64,000 bases of DNA, taken from assembly GCA_046293135.1 (NCBI GenBank), contig JBKBPR010000002.1, forward strand, positions 310,001 through 374,000, read 5' to 3'. This DNA comes from UBA2638 sp046293135. GTDB lineage: Bacteria > Pseudomonadota > Alphaproteobacteria > Micavibrionales > Micavibrionaceae. Within the stretch, counting starts at the first letter, position 1, and the number at the start of each line of letters is the position of its first letter. The translations under genes and the position numbers were made by a program. This document shows, piece after piece, positions 53,172-62,593 of this stretch. The notes beneath the pieces were generated by a model. The model was not told where the DNA came from and ran no database searches. It worked only from the letters and a program-made list of their open reading frames with translations.

Positions 53172-53174
53172 AAC

Positions 53175-53723
53175 TTAACCAATGATCTTGGTGTAGTAAT
53201 AGCCGCGCAGAACCTCATCCTCGACAATCGCATAGCAAGGATGCTCGCCAATCCGCACAAAGCCATTGGCCTCATAGAGCTTCATCGCGGAAACCATGGT
53301 TTCCCGCACATCAAGATTGATCACCTTATAGCCCTCGGATCTGGCAATGCGCTCGGCCTCCTTGAGCAACATGCTCGCAAGGCCGTGGCCGCGCGCCCAA
53401 GGCGCAACAAAATTGGTTGTCAGCTGTACGATATGCGCTTGCGCTTCGTTATTAACGGGCGGTTTGACCAGCTGGCATGAGCCGCAAATCACCCCATCCA
53501 ACCGCGCCACCAGCAAGATACGAGCGGGCATAACGACAACGCCTTTCCAGTACCGCTCCAAGGTTTCACGAGCGGGCAGGCTTAACCAGCCGAAACCGCC
53601 ACCGCCTTCGATAGCGGCATCCGTCGCATCGCATAGATCATTAAGATCGGCTGTGGAAAGCTCCTGAATACGCTCGACAATCGGAACGGGTTCTAGAAGT
53701 ATGGGCTGAAGTTGATCCGTCAT
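53175..53723 (-). CDS. GNAT-family N-acetyltransferase
   Basis: A 182-residue acetyltransferase. The acetyl-CoA-binding motif is FVAPWARGHGLASMLLKEAE, followed by VINLDVRETMVSAMKLYEANGF. The start at MTDQLQ is preceded by AGGGAGGTG at correct distance; a longer frame would include this site in the coding sequence. The base composition returns to that of the core metabolic genes. No specific substrate is evident. Confidence 0.82.
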   Translation of the reverse strand: MTDQLQPILLEPVPIVERIQELSTADLNDLCDATDAAIEGGGGFGWLSLPARETLERYWKGVVVMPARILLVARLDGVICGSCQLVKPPVNNEAQAHIVQLTTNFVAPWARGHGLASMLLKEAERIARSEGYKVINLDVRETMVSAMKLYEANGFVRIGEHPCYAIVEDEVLRGYYYTKIIG

Positions 53724-53840
53724 AACACCTCCCTGAAGCGCTGTGTACCGCAAAAAATTTGGCTTCTTATCTATCAGTATAGCAAAATAAAGCCCGTTGC
53801 GATTGATAATTTTGTGCTGCAGCGCTCTATAATGCGCTTA

Positions 53841-54551
53841 TCACTTTGGCGACCAGTGCAAGAAATTCCCTAGCAGCGCCAAGCCCGCATCATGGCTTTT
53901 TTCGGGGTGGAATTGCGTACCGATGATGTTATCCCGCCCAATAATCGCGGGGATTTCCTCGCCATACTCACACGCCGCCAGAACGCAATTTTGCGTATCT
54001 TCATAGGGCTTAAAGGCGTAAGAATGCACGAAGTAAAAATGCGTATCAGCCGTAATACCCGCCAGCACAGGGTGGCTGGTGTTAAGCGTATCAAGGCTCA
54101 GCGTATTCCAGCCCATATGCGGAATTTTGAGCGAAAGCCCCTCATCACGATCATCAGGGCGCATCAATTCAACATCACCCGCAATCCAGCCCAGCCCCTC
54201 ATATGTGCCGCCCTCCAGCCCACGGGAGGCGAGAAGCTGCATCCCAACACAAATCCCCAAAAACGGCTTGGTTTGGCTGATAACGGCTTGTTCGAGCGCG
54301 GAGATCATCCCTTGAATACCGCGCAGGCCCGCCATGCAATCGCCAAACGCACCCTGCCCCGGCAATACAATGCGGTCGGCACGCAAAATATCGTCGGCGC
54401 GGCTGGTGATCAAAACCTCAATCGGCAGCGCTTCATCACGGATAATTTTCTCGAACGCCTTGGCAACGGAGCGTAAATTGCCGGAGCCGTAATCAATAAT
54501 CGCGAGGAGCTGGCGCGAGTCATGGCTGTTATGCGAAGAATTTTTGGACAT
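53841..54551 (-). CDS. hisH: Imidazole glycerol phosphate synthase glutaminase subunit
   Basis: A 236-residue class I glutamine amidotransferase that supplies ammonia to HisF. The catalytic Cys is in FLGICVGMQLLA and the His/Glu pair in GTQFHPEKSHDAG. GQGAFGDCM near residue 75 is the HisH-specific stretch. The N-terminal 13 residues (Ser/Asn/His-rich) are longer than usual. It is divergent from hisD with a 78-bp gap and separated from its usual partners hisA and hisF. hisF is not in the window. Confidence 0.92.
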   Translation of the reverse strand: MSKNSSHNSHDSRQLLAIIDYGSGNLRSVAKAFEKIIRDEALPIEVLITSRADDILRADRIVLPGQGAFGDCMAGLRGIQGMISALEQAVISQTKPFLGICVGMQLLASRGLEGGTYEGLGWIAGDVELMRPDDRDEGLSLKIPHMGWNTLSLDTLNTSHPVLAGITADTHFYFVHSYAFKPYEDTQNCVLAACEYGEEIPAIIGRDNIIGTQFHPEKSHDAGLALLGNFLHWSPK

Positions 54552-54629
54552 TTTATGCGTTTCGGGTTATTTCATAGCTGCAATATATTTATATTCAAAC
54601 TCCATACTCATAGCGCAAAGACAACATAT

Positions 54630-55934
54630 ATGGCCATAGGCTTTTATCATTGGAACAAAATTTCTGCGGAGCAGAGGCACAGGCTGATGCGGCGGGCGCA
54701 GGCTGATATTGATAGTGTGACCGAAGCCGTTCGCCCGATTATTGCCGATGTCAAAGCCCGCGGCGATAAGGCCTTGCGCGATTATGCGCGGAAATTTGAA
54801 GGCGCGGATATTGGCGCGCTCAAAGCCACGCCGGATGAATTTGACCGCGCCGAAGCGGCACTGGATGCGGATTTGAAGTCAGCCATTCGCCGCTGCGCCG
54901 AAAATGTGCGCCGTTTCCACGAAGAGCAAATGCGCCGTGTTGAAAAGCTGTGGATGGTTGAAATCGAGGCCGGAGTTTTTGCCGGTGAGCAAGTCAATCC
55001 GATTGAATCGGTCGGGCTTTATGTCCCGCGCGGCAAGGGCGCGTTCCCTTCAGCGCTTTATATGCTGGCCATTCCCGCCAAGATCGCGGAGGTGGAAACG
55101 ATTGCGATTGTGACCCCGCCAAAACCCGATGGCAGTATTGATGATGCAACGCTCTTTACGGCGCGGCTCTGCGGCGTTGAAAATGTTTATAAATGCGGCG
55201 GAGCGCAGGCAATTGCCGCGCTGGCCTATGGCACGCAAAGCGTTCCCAAAACCCGCAAAGTGCTCGGCCCCGGCAGCCCCTATGTCGCGGCGGCCAAGCG
55301 GCTTTTATCCGACACAATCGACCCTGGCATGCCCGCAGGACCGTCCGAAGCGATTGTGCTTTGTGATGAGAGCGCCGATTTTGAGAATACTTGCCGCGAT
55401 ATTTTGAATGAGGCCGAGCACGGCACGGATTCCGCGGTGTTGCTGGTCACACACGTACAGGCACTCGCCGAATACGTACAGGCCAATTTGCCGCGGATTA
55501 TTGATGAATTGCCGGAGCCGCATCGCGGGATTTGCAGTGCGGTTATGAGCGATTATGGTGGGATTATTTTAACGGATTCACTCAACGAATCTATTGCGCT
55601 GAGCAATGAATACGCACCAGAGCATTTGCATTTAAAGGTCGCCGACCCGGATTCCGTCTTGCCGCTTTTGAAACATGCGGGGGAAATATTGATCGGCGAA
55701 TACACCCCCTCCAGCCTTGGCAATTACGGGATTGGCGTTAATCACGTTTTGCCGACTGGCGGCTGGGCGCATACATATTCCTGTACGTCTGTGTGGGATT
55801 TCCTGAAACGTACATCGCTCTCCCGTGTCACAAAAGACGGCTTTGTCGCTCTGCGCGGCGATGTCGCTCTATTAACCGACTATGAAGGCTTCCCCGCGCA
55901 TAACGCCGTCCTGACCAAACGCAAAATGGCTTAG
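54630..55934 (+). CDS. hisD: Histidinol dehydrogenase
   Basis: A 434-residue zinc enzyme performing the last two oxidations of histidine synthesis. Signatures are YVPRGKGAFPSALYM, GGAQAIAALAYGT and GPSEAIVLCDESAD, ending in SLGNYGIGVNHVLPTGGWA. The start at MAIGFYHW matches the family N terminus; 36 further codons upstream overlap the hisH region on the other strand and have no family counterpart. Oriented away from hisH, probably from its own promoter in the gap. Confidence 0.94.
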   Translation: MAIGFYHWNKISAEQRHRLMRRAQADIDSVTEAVRPIIADVKARGDKALRDYARKFEGADIGALKATPDEFDRAEAALDADLKSAIRRCAENVRRFHEEQMRRVEKLWMVEIEAGVFAGEQVNPIESVGLYVPRGKGAFPSALYMLAIPAKIAEVETIAIVTPPKPDGSIDDATLFTARLCGVENVYKCGGAQAIAALAYGTQSVPKTRKVLGPGSPYVAAAKRLLSDTIDPGMPAGPSEAIVLCDESADFENTCRDILNEAEHGTDSAVLLVTHVQALAEYVQANLPRIIDELPEPHRGICSAVMSDYGGIILTDSLNESIALSNEYAPEHLHLKVADPDSVLPLLKHAGEILIGEYTPSSLGNYGIGVNHVLPTGGWAHTYSCTSVWDFLKRTSLSRVTKDGFVALRGDVALLTDYEGFPAHNAVLTKRKMA

Positions 55935-55941
55935 GAACTCT

Positions 55942-56934
55942 TTAGCCTTGCGCGGGCGCAGTATTTATGGCGGGAGTCACTTGCCGATCAAAATCATTGA
56001 TGATCCAGCGCAGCATTTGCCATTCAGGATGCGATTGACGGGCGCGGGTCATCATCGGCACGGCAAGCACGTACACCCCGTCACGGGACTGGCTTATAGC
56101 CTGAAAGCGCTTGATATATTCGCTATCCGAGGGCTTCTCTTGCTCTGAAAACACCAGCTGATTAAACAGGCGCCGATTGCAATCAGCTCTCCAGAAAACA
56201 TTACCCTTCAAGCCTTTCACGCCCTTTTCATCCAAGGTTGATTTGGTCGGCACAAAACGCATTAAGCGCGGGAAGCCGATAGCGCGGGTTTCGCCACGCG
56301 GCAGAGCGTCATAAAGCCCCTTCATACCATCAAAAATAGAGCCGAGTTTCTCTTCCTGCCTGCCGATATAAAACCTCTGATAAGGCATGACACCGCCCCG
56401 ATAAAGCGCAAATAAGCTGGTTTTATGGGCGTTGGGGTCAAAACTATGAATAGATTTGATCGTCTGTAGCGCCTCATCGACGGACTTCACCGAAACACTG
56501 AGATAGCGGTCGCGATTATGCTCCATCCAGCGCTCCAAGGGCTGGCTGAGCGTCATTTTCATTTTGCGGTAATCAAGTGCCCGATAGCTCAAATCAGCAT
56601 TCAAACTCAGCAAAATCTTATACCCTTCGCGCAGTGCGTCTTGAATTGATTTGCTGGTTTTTGTGCGGTCAAAAACATGATCATCATCGCCGTAACCCGC
56701 AGCGCGCGCAAAGCAAGCGCGAACACGCTTTTCATAGCCTTGCTGCCAATGCGTTCCACGAAAATGCATCGGCGCAGCGGTATCGGGATCGGTCAAAACA
56801 AATCGTGCCCGCCAGTCAGGAATATTGGGCATAATTTTAAGCCGTGTATTGCCAGCGACCTCGCGCTCAAAGCTCTCGGCACTCATACGCGCATAGGTAT
56901 TGGCTCTTAAATCTTTAACAATGGCTTCTAACAT
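55942..56934 (-). CDS. Hypothetical protein, 330 residues
   Basis: A soluble basic protein with no signal peptide or membrane helix. Recognisable features are limited to evenly spread aromatic and Arg residues; stretches such as FRGTHWQQGYEKRVRACFARAAGYG and QRFYIGRQEEKLGSIFDGM look globular. It is convergent with hisD (7 bp apart) and shares its base composition, so it is a resident chromosomal gene. I do not recognise a family and see no catalytic motif. Confidence 0.65.
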   Translation of the reverse strand: MLEAIVKDLRANTYARMSAESFEREVAGNTRLKIMPNIPDWRARFVLTDPDTAAPMHFRGTHWQQGYEKRVRACFARAAGYGDDDHVFDRTKTSKSIQDALREGYKILLSLNADLSYRALDYRKMKMTLSQPLERWMEHNRDRYLSVSVKSVDEALQTIKSIHSFDPNAHKTSLFALYRGGVMPYQRFYIGRQEEKLGSIFDGMKGLYDALPRGETRAIGFPRLMRFVPTKSTLDEKGVKGLKGNVFWRADCNRRLFNQLVFSEQEKPSDSEYIKRFQAISQSRDGVYVLAVPMMTRARQSHPEWQMLRWIINDFDRQVTPAINTAPAQG

Positions 56935-56990
56935 GGGGCGGACGATAACAAAATCACTGTCTTATGTCAAAATAATTATGTGAGAGAGCG

Positions 56991-57602
56991 TTAACGCTGG
57001 CGGCGCAGTAAAATATAAGCTGCGCCTTCACCGCCATCTTTGATCTGCGCGGTTTCGATTTTGAGGATCATGGATCTATAAGGCTCGCCCGTCAGCCATG
57101 ATTTGAAATTTCGCTTGATAACACCGGGTGTACGTGTTTGTACGTACGCCGAGTCATCATCGCGATCAAGCACCAAGCGCCCCTTTCCCGTCACAACCAA
57201 AACACAGCGGAGTTGCCGCGCATAAGCTCTGGCGATAAACGCTTGCAGGGCTGCGCAAGCCGCATCCTGGGTCATGCCATGCAGATCAATTTTATCCTCA
57301 ATCGGAAATTGTCCGCGTTTAAGTTTTTGCGCCGTGCGCTTATCCAATTGTGGTGAAGCTGCATCCGTTGTTATTTTTGTTTGTGGCGATGATAATGGCG
57401 GTTGATATGCTGAGCCTTCGCTCTTTTTATTTGCAGAGTGCTTCACCGTTTCTACGCAGTCATCGATTTGCTTATTCTCTGTAATTGCGGCTTTTTTGGA
57501 AACAGCATTACGTCTGATTGGCTGCACATCCTCAACATAAATATCCCATAAAGCACAGTCCGATTCAGGGTCACCGTTATTATTTTCACGTTTTTTTGAC
57601 AT
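56991..57602 (-). CDS. Smr-domain protein
   Basis: A 203-residue protein. The N-terminal 85 residues are polar and probably disordered. The C-terminal half is a Smr domain with KIDLHGMTQDAACAALQAFI and VVTGKG, the two signature segments, then PGVIKRNFKSWL. Smr domains act as RNA or branched-DNA endonucleases, and stand-alone forms in alphaproteobacteria are common but poorly characterised. The promoter gap on its 5' side is shared with a divergent exported-protein gene. Confidence 0.85.
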   Translation of the reverse strand: MSKKRENNNGDPESDCALWDIYVEDVQPIRRNAVSKKAAITENKQIDDCVETVKHSANKKSEGSAYQPPLSSPQTKITTDAASPQLDKRTAQKLKRGQFPIEDKIDLHGMTQDAACAALQAFIARAYARQLRCVLVVTGKGRLVLDRDDDSAYVQTRTPGVIKRNFKSWLTGEPYRSMILKIETAQIKDGGEGAAYILLRRQR

Positions 57603-57661
57603 TATTTATTATTTTATAAGGATTTTTCTTATATTATAACACAAGAAAGTGATTGGTACTC

Positions 57662-58399
57662 ATGAACATCATAACACGAATATTATGTTTTTTCTCTGCC
57701 ATCATCCTTTGTGTTGCGGCAGTTTCCAACGACTGCCACGCTCAACGTAAAACATATACAGGCCAAGAATCAGGAATTCTTGCATTTTATAAATTATCAG
57801 GATTGGTCCCAGATTTCGAAAGCTGGATAGTAGAATCAGATAAATATAAACGCCTTGAGCCTGCAGACCAGAATCAATATTTAGATGAAGAAATGCTTCG
57901 TTATCAATGGCTTATCGGAACACTAGATCCCCCCCATCACTACATCACTATTCAAACCGAAGTTGATGCCCAAATATTATGGGAGGGAGAACAAGGCGCA
58001 ATCACAATAGATTTTCCGGGCCGCGTAAGTACAGCAGGGCTATATTTCCCTTATAATATTCATGATATATGGGTTGCAGTTATTATAGAAAACATTGAAA
58101 GCTTCATGGTTATGCCAATATCATTTATGGATTTTAACAGAATACGTGGCTATCTTCCGGCAAGCGAAACAAACCACAAATTACAGCTTAATGTTGTTTA
58201 TCGCGGCATAAGTGCACAAGACACTCCGATTAATCTGGACAACATACAACAATACATCATGCTTGGCGAAATTGCTCATTGGAGCCTTGAGCTCCCGACC
58301 TTCCATCAAAGCCATGATAAAATACTATGGGAATATATTGCGCCATGGTACCGAAGTGAACACGAGCATGATTTAATACAAATGCTTGAGGGCCGCTGA
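57662..58399 (+). CDS. Exported protein of unknown function, 245 residues
   Basis: The N-terminal IITRILCFFSAIILCVAAV is a Sec signal, with cleavage likely near CHA-QRK. The mature part is rich in aromatic residues and Ile, without a known motif. AT-rich relative to hisD. The next gene follows after about 90 bp and may share the transcript. The Met at 57662 is used because earlier codons are too close to the preceding divergent gene. Confidence 0.6.
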   Translation: MNIITRILCFFSAIILCVAAVSNDCHAQRKTYTGQESGILAFYKLSGLVPDFESWIVESDKYKRLEPADQNQYLDEEMLRYQWLIGTLDPPHHYITIQTEVDAQILWEGEQGAITIDFPGRVSTAGLYFPYNIHDIWVAVIIENIESFMVMPISFMDFNRIRGYLPASETNHKLQLNVVYRGISAQDTPINLDNIQQYIMLGEIAHWSLELPTFHQSHDKILWEYIAPWYRSEHEHDLIQMLEGR

Positions 58400-58490
58400 A
58401 ACTGGCTGAAACCCTATAATTTCTTTGAATAATCTATACAATCACCGTATAATAGTATGTGTAATAACCTATAATGATAGATTATTTGAA

Positions 58491-59090
58491 ATGTTAAATA
58501 GGCTTGGATCAATAATAAAATTACCGTTTCGGCAGGCCGAAAATACGGATACGCACCAATATATCCGTAGACAAGAGCGCGATTCACAAAAACAAAAGCA
58601 TTCCGATTACGCCGAAGATGATACGACTGATCTTTATGATGATGCCGTTCTTTCACTGGACGCTCTGGAACTATTCTTAAAAACACTTCAAAAATCCGCT
58701 GAAGAAAAGAGCTTTTTAGGCGTTTCGCAACAAATCACACAGCCGAAAAAACAAATTTCAAAAACTGAAAACGTAAAGAGTTCAGCGCAAAATCCCGATA
58801 TTCATCAGGCCTTGAGCGCCTATTCTCATGCTGCCGAGACTAGTCCTAACCGCAGAGCCTCAGGACTTGGCAATGGTCAAGAAGCCAATGGGTTTGATGG
58901 GTTGAACGCTTTATTTGCACAAGATAGCCCGCAAGACTCACAAGACAGGCTTTCCGCTGAGCAAATCATATCCATGCTCAAGGATATTGCTGTGTTAAAA
59001 TCACGTGGCCAGCGCGATATTCGTATTGAACGTGCAGACACATTTCTTAAAAGCATTCTGACCGCAATTGAAAAGGCGTTGCAAAGCTAA
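58491..59090 (+). CDS. Hypothetical protein with polar linker, 199 residues
   Basis: Begins MLNRLGSIIKLPFRQ, then a charged region (about 15-75), a Ser/Gln-rich low-complexity middle (about 76-150), and a C-terminal helical part RLSAEQIISMLKDIAVLKSRG. It lacks a signal peptide. The ATG at 58491 was chosen because upstream alternatives are TTG codons with no ribosome-binding site. It ends seven bases from the convergent response-regulator gene. Family unknown. Confidence 0.55.
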   Translation: MLNRLGSIIKLPFRQAENTDTHQYIRRQERDSQKQKHSDYAEDDTTDLYDDAVLSLDALELFLKTLQKSAEEKSFLGVSQQITQPKKQISKTENVKSSAQNPDIHQALSAYSHAAETSPNRRASGLGNGQEANGFDGLNALFAQDSPQDSQDRLSAEQIISMLKDIAVLKSRGQRDIRIERADTFLKSILTAIEKALQS

Positions 59091-59097
59091 AAACAAT

Positions 59098-59712
59098 TTA
59101 ATTATTTTTATTATATAACCCCAAAACATAGCCATCACCCTCCGTTAGAATAATCAGCGGATTGGCTGGATTTTTTTCAATTTTTTGCCGCAAACGATAA
59201 ATATGGGTTTCGAGTGTATGAGTCTCAATATTCTCTCCATACCCCCAAACTGTTTCCAAAAGAACAGAACGCTCTAACGCTGTTTCGGCTCTAGCAAGGG
59301 CAAATAAAATGTCGCGTTCTTTATCTGTTAATTTGATGATCTGAGAATTTTTTAAAATCAAAACACTTTCAAAAACGCTTAGCTCAACATTGTCAGCTAT
59401 CTGAATTTTCTCATTCTGTGCTGCGCGGCGTTTGAGTGATTCAAGTAACCCTATAAAATCCAACCATCGGACAGGTTTTTGCAAAACATGGGCACGGCCA
59501 GTGGGAAGTCCCTGTAAATTCGCCGCCTCAGCCTTGCAAAACAGTACAATCGGCGTTGTAGCGGGCAATCTTTCAACCGCACTGGCCAGCGCGTCCACGT
59601 TATCGATAAGCTGCAAATCATCGCCTAAAGCGCCCTCATTCAGCGCCCGCGCCAGCAATTCTCTACTGCGCGGACAATCATCAAAAACCAGAATTTCAGG
59701 CGGTTGCGTCAT
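59098..59712 (-). CDS. OmpR-type response regulator with degenerate receiver
   Basis: A 204-residue protein. The C-terminal 100 residues are a standard OmpR-type winged helix (LTDKERDILFALARAE, then THTLETHIYRLRQKIE). The receiver is only about 90 residues: the first strand has the acidic pair in VFDDCPRSRELL and the last strand has the Lys in LQKPV. The central strand with the phosphoacceptor Asp and the helix after it are missing (the corresponding place reads PIVLFCKAEAANLQG). It therefore cannot be phosphorylated in the usual way. No histidine kinase adjoins it. Divergent from the 260-residue gene that follows. Confidence 0.78.
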   Translation of the reverse strand: MTQPPEILVFDDCPRSRELLARALNEGALGDDLQLIDNVDALASAVERLPATTPIVLFCKAEAANLQGLPTGRAHVLQKPVRWLDFIGLLESLKRRAAQNEKIQIADNVELSVFESVLILKNSQIIKLTDKERDILFALARAETALERSVLLETVWGYGENIETHTLETHIYRLRQKIEKNPANPLIILTEGDGYVLGLYNKNN

Positions 59713-59814
59713 GATTTCTTGCGTATTTTGCGTTTCCCGAAATCACTATGCCGAATGGCACAGGCTTTGCAAAGAGAAACATGAGAAGCGGCATAATCTA
59801 TAAGAAAGCGCATC

Positions 59815-60597
59815 ATGCACATCACGCAAACCATAACTCCAGCACAAGCTACCGCCGAAGCACAAAGCTTTCAGCCGCGCAAGGTAATGGCGCTAGCAAA
59901 AAATGACCGCATGGCTGGGACAGTTGCCTCATGGAAAACAGCGCGCAATCAAGAAGAGCTAATCGCCGCACAAATGAGCTATCAGCAATATGGCCGCGCA
60001 AACGGCCAAAATAGCTTTGGCGAGAATTTAAACGCGATCAGCCCCGCAGCAGGTGGAAGCAGTAGCCTAGAACAAAGTCCGGAGCCACAAGAATTCGGCT
60101 TTGGCGACTTGCTCGATATGATAAACCCGCTGCATCATATCCCATTGGTCGGCACAATTTACCGCGCTATGACGGGGGATGAAATTCGCCCGGTATCACG
60201 GGTTATCGGCGGCGGAATATTCGGCGGGCCTTTGGGTGTGGCCAGTGGCTTGATTAACACTGTCATTGAGGAAGAAACAGGCCGCGATATCCCGCAAAGC
60301 GCGCTGGCTTACGCCTTGAATGAGGATAGCCGCTTTGTGCCGCCGAGACGTACGGCTGACACATACACACGTACAGCCGAAGCAATCAACAACCCTGAAC
60401 ACGCAATCGAAACTGCGTTGGCGGATTTACATGCAGGCCGCGCGGCGCATCAGGCGCTGAGCTTTGCCGATACATCAAACGCCGCCGCCATAAGCCCAGA
60501 CAATGCGCAAAAGGCAGCGATAGCCTATCAAACTGCGCAAACGGCCGGAGCTTCAGCGCAGCCGACAGCGCAAAAAGTGGCGTTTAGAGCGCTATAA
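59815..60597 (+). CDS. Hypothetical protein with Gly-rich helical segment
   Basis: A 260-residue protein. The polar N terminus carries basic residues, and the middle contains PLHHIPLVGTIYRAMTGDEI followed by the Gly-rich VIGGGIFGGPLGVASGLIN, which resembles a glycine-zipper membrane segment. The C-terminal third is Ala/Thr-rich. No signal peptide is visible. It is divergent from the response regulator, which may control it. I do not recognise a family. Confidence 0.6.
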   Translation: MHITQTITPAQATAEAQSFQPRKVMALAKNDRMAGTVASWKTARNQEELIAAQMSYQQYGRANGQNSFGENLNAISPAAGGSSSLEQSPEPQEFGFGDLLDMINPLHHIPLVGTIYRAMTGDEIRPVSRVIGGGIFGGPLGVASGLINTVIEEETGRDIPQSALAYALNEDSRFVPPRRTADTYTRTAEAINNPEHAIETALADLHAGRAAHQALSFADTSNAAAISPDNAQKAAIAYQTAQTAGASAQPTAQKVAFRAL

Positions 60598-60612
60598 CGG
60601 ACGACAAGGCCG

Positions 60613-61323
60613 CTAACCCTCATAACCAGCCCGCGCGCCGAAAACCCCTGTCCCGACACGAATATGCGTCGCGCCGAGTGGCACTGCCCGCTCATAATCA
60701 TCACTCATCCCCATCGAAAGCTGGGATAGGCCATGTGTTTCGGCTAATTTACGAAGGAACGCAAAATGCAATGCGGGCGGCTCATCAACAGGCGGAAGAC
60801 ACATCAAACCAATAATATCCAGCACGCATTCCTTGCGGCAAAACGCCAGAAAATTAGCGAGATCATCGGGCGTGATCCCGCTTTTTTGGTCTTCCATCCC
60901 CGTATTGACCTGAATAAAGCATGGCAGCTTGCGGTTTTGCGCTGCCATTTCCTGCCCCAAAATACGGGCGAGTTTTTCACGGTCAACGCTATGGATTACA
61001 TCAAACAAAGCCACTGCCTCCCGCGCCTTATTGGTTTGAAGCGCGCCGATCAAATGCAAGCACAAATCAGGGAAACGGGCGCGGCGGTCGTTATTCCAGC
61101 GCTGCTGCGCCTCCTGCAAGCGGTTTTCACCAAAATGACGCTGCCCCGCGCTCAGGGCGGCTTCGATTTTTTCTTCGGGTTGTTGTTTGCTGACGGCAAT
61201 CAATGTCACATGTTGTGGATTGGGAGTATCGGGCAAGACGGGGTAATCGGCTTGAACAGCCGCGATTTTATCCTGAATGGAGCGAATATTGGCGGCAATG
61301 TGATCTGTTGTACTATCTGTCAT
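60613..61323 (-). CDS. yggS: YggS/PROSC-family PLP-binding protein
   Basis: A 236-residue PLP homeostasis protein with an alanine-racemase-like barrel. The PLP lysine is in LIAVSKQQPEEKIEAAL, and HFGENRLQEAQQRW and QVNTGMEDQKSG follow in the usual order. The C terminus RVGTGVFGARAGYEG is the phosphate-binding end. The start is placed at MTDSTTDH, the family N terminus, because upstream codons run through the porin terminator hairpin. Likely monocistronic. Confidence 0.9.
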   Translation of the reverse strand: MTDSTTDHIAANIRSIQDKIAAVQADYPVLPDTPNPQHVTLIAVSKQQPEEKIEAALSAGQRHFGENRLQEAQQRWNNDRRARFPDLCLHLIGALQTNKAREAVALFDVIHSVDREKLARILGQEMAAQNRKLPCFIQVNTGMEDQKSGITPDDLANFLAFCRKECVLDIIGLMCLPPVDEPPALHFAFLRKLAETHGLSQLSMGMSDDYERAVPLGATHIRVGTGVFGARAGYEG

Positions 61324-61378
61324 GGCACGAGTGTAACGCAAAGCCGCGCATTCTTTCATCAGAAAATAGCAGAGCAAC

Positions 61379-61407
61379 AAAAAAGAGCCGGGCGCGAACC
61401 CGGCTCT
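61379..61407 (-). terminator. Intrinsic terminator of the porin gene
   Basis: On the minus strand a 9-bp GC-rich stem (AGAGCCGGG / CCCGGCTCT) with loop TTCGCG is followed by six Ts. It lies 32 bp after the porin stop codon. It is the clearest intrinsic terminator in the window and fits a strongly expressed gene. Confidence 0.92.
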
Positions 61408-61438
61408 CTTGAATTTTTCAGGTCAAATCAACTCATGA

Positions 61439-62593
61439 TTAGAAATTGATTTGTGTACCCAATGTAACGTATGTCGCGTCAACATCAGAGTAACCAGCCA
61501 ATTTGTGATCAACATGACCGATAGAACCGCGGAATGTCATTCCCGGGCCGTATGTGTATGTCACACCACCGGAATAACGGCGTGTGTCAAGGTCATTGAT
61601 CGCAAATGTGTTGTTCTGGTGGAAGTAAGATGCACCAAGCTTGAAAGGACCAGTTGTGTAGTCTGCACCAACAACCCATGTCTGTTCTTTGTCAGCTGTT
61701 ACGCCATCTCTTGCACCGTTGTCGTTTTTGTATGCAACGCCAACACCGAATGGTCCGATATCAAGGTCAACACCAGCATTCCAAACCTTACGGTCACGTG
61801 TTGCTGCAGTTGATGTACCGATTTCACCATGTGAGTAACCAGCACCAACTGTTACGCCAACCATGTCAAACTGACCTTCGTAGCGTGCGCCGATTTCATA
61901 TGTTTCTTCAACAACACCAGCTTGGTTGTCAACGCGAACACCATTTTCAGTTGCATTTGATGTTGAATCAGGTGTGTAAGATGCACCAACTTGGAAACCG
62001 TTCATGATCGGTGACAAGTATGTCAACTTTGTGTTTTTACCTGTTGGATCCGCATCATAATCGATACCGCCTGAGTTTCTTATACCGATAACTGGACCAG
62101 CAGTCAGAACAGCGCGAGTAGCAATTTGATTTGCATTCGGTGTTCTTGCTTGGATTGAGTTGATCAATACTGTGTAGTTAACAGGGTTTACGAACTGACG
62201 GATACCGTCGATGTTCTCGTCCGCTGAAGGAGCAGCAACCTGAAGCAAGTATGTCGCGCCGTCTTCGTCACCGAAGTTTACGCGGCCCCATGCGCCAGAG
62301 AAGTAAGCGTAAGATTCATCAACTGTGAAACCGTCGCCGCCATCAGCTTCAGCTTCAATGTGGAAACCAACTGTCAAGCCGTTGTCCAGAGTTGTTTCAC
62401 CAGTGAAGTGAACTTCTGTGTTACGGATGAAGTCAACAGTGTGAACATCTGTACCAACAGGCTCATCTTGATTAACCCATACGCCGTAGCCTTTGAAGCT
62501 ACCGCCGAGGTTCAGCTCGACCTGCGCGTGCGCAGCTGAAGCTGACATGACCAGACCGCAAGCGGCTGTTGTCAAAAGTAGTTTTTTCATCAT
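61439..62593 (-). CDS. Outer-membrane porin
   Basis: A 384-residue trimeric-porin-type protein. The signal peptide ends SAAHA-QVEL, the first strand is VELNLGGSFKGYGVW, and a series of beta strands follows, each ending with aromatic residues; the last ends TYVTLGTQINF with terminal Phe. An acidic constriction loop (AEADGGDGFTVDESYAYF) is present. Codon use is strikingly uniform (GTT/GCA/ACA/GGT endings) compared with neighbours, as in the most abundant outer-membrane proteins. GGAG sits six bases before the start. A strong terminator follows. Confidence 0.92.
   Translation of the reverse strand: MMKKLLLTTAACGLVMSASAAHAQVELNLGGSFKGYGVWVNQDEPVGTDVHTVDFIRNTEVHFTGETTLDNGLTVGFHIEAEADGGDGFTVDESYAYFSGAWGRVNFGDEDGATYLLQVAAPSADENIDGIRQFVNPVNYTVLINSIQARTPNANQIATRAVLTAGPVIGIRNSGGIDYDADPTGKNTKLTYLSPIMNGFQVGASYTPDSTSNATENGVRVDNQAGVVEETYEIGARYEGQFDMVGVTVGAGYSHGEIGTSTAATRDRKVWNAGVDLDIGPFGVGVAYKNDNGARDGVTADKEQTWVVGADYTTGPFKLGASYFHQNNTFAINDLDTRRYSGGVTYTYGPGMTFRGSIGHVDHKLAGYSDVDATYVTLGTQINF

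Noticed and set aside
39944..53174. Integrase gene or attachment repeat for a genomic island
   Set aside because: No integrase, transposase or repeated tRNA end was seen within the window, so no element boundaries are claimed.
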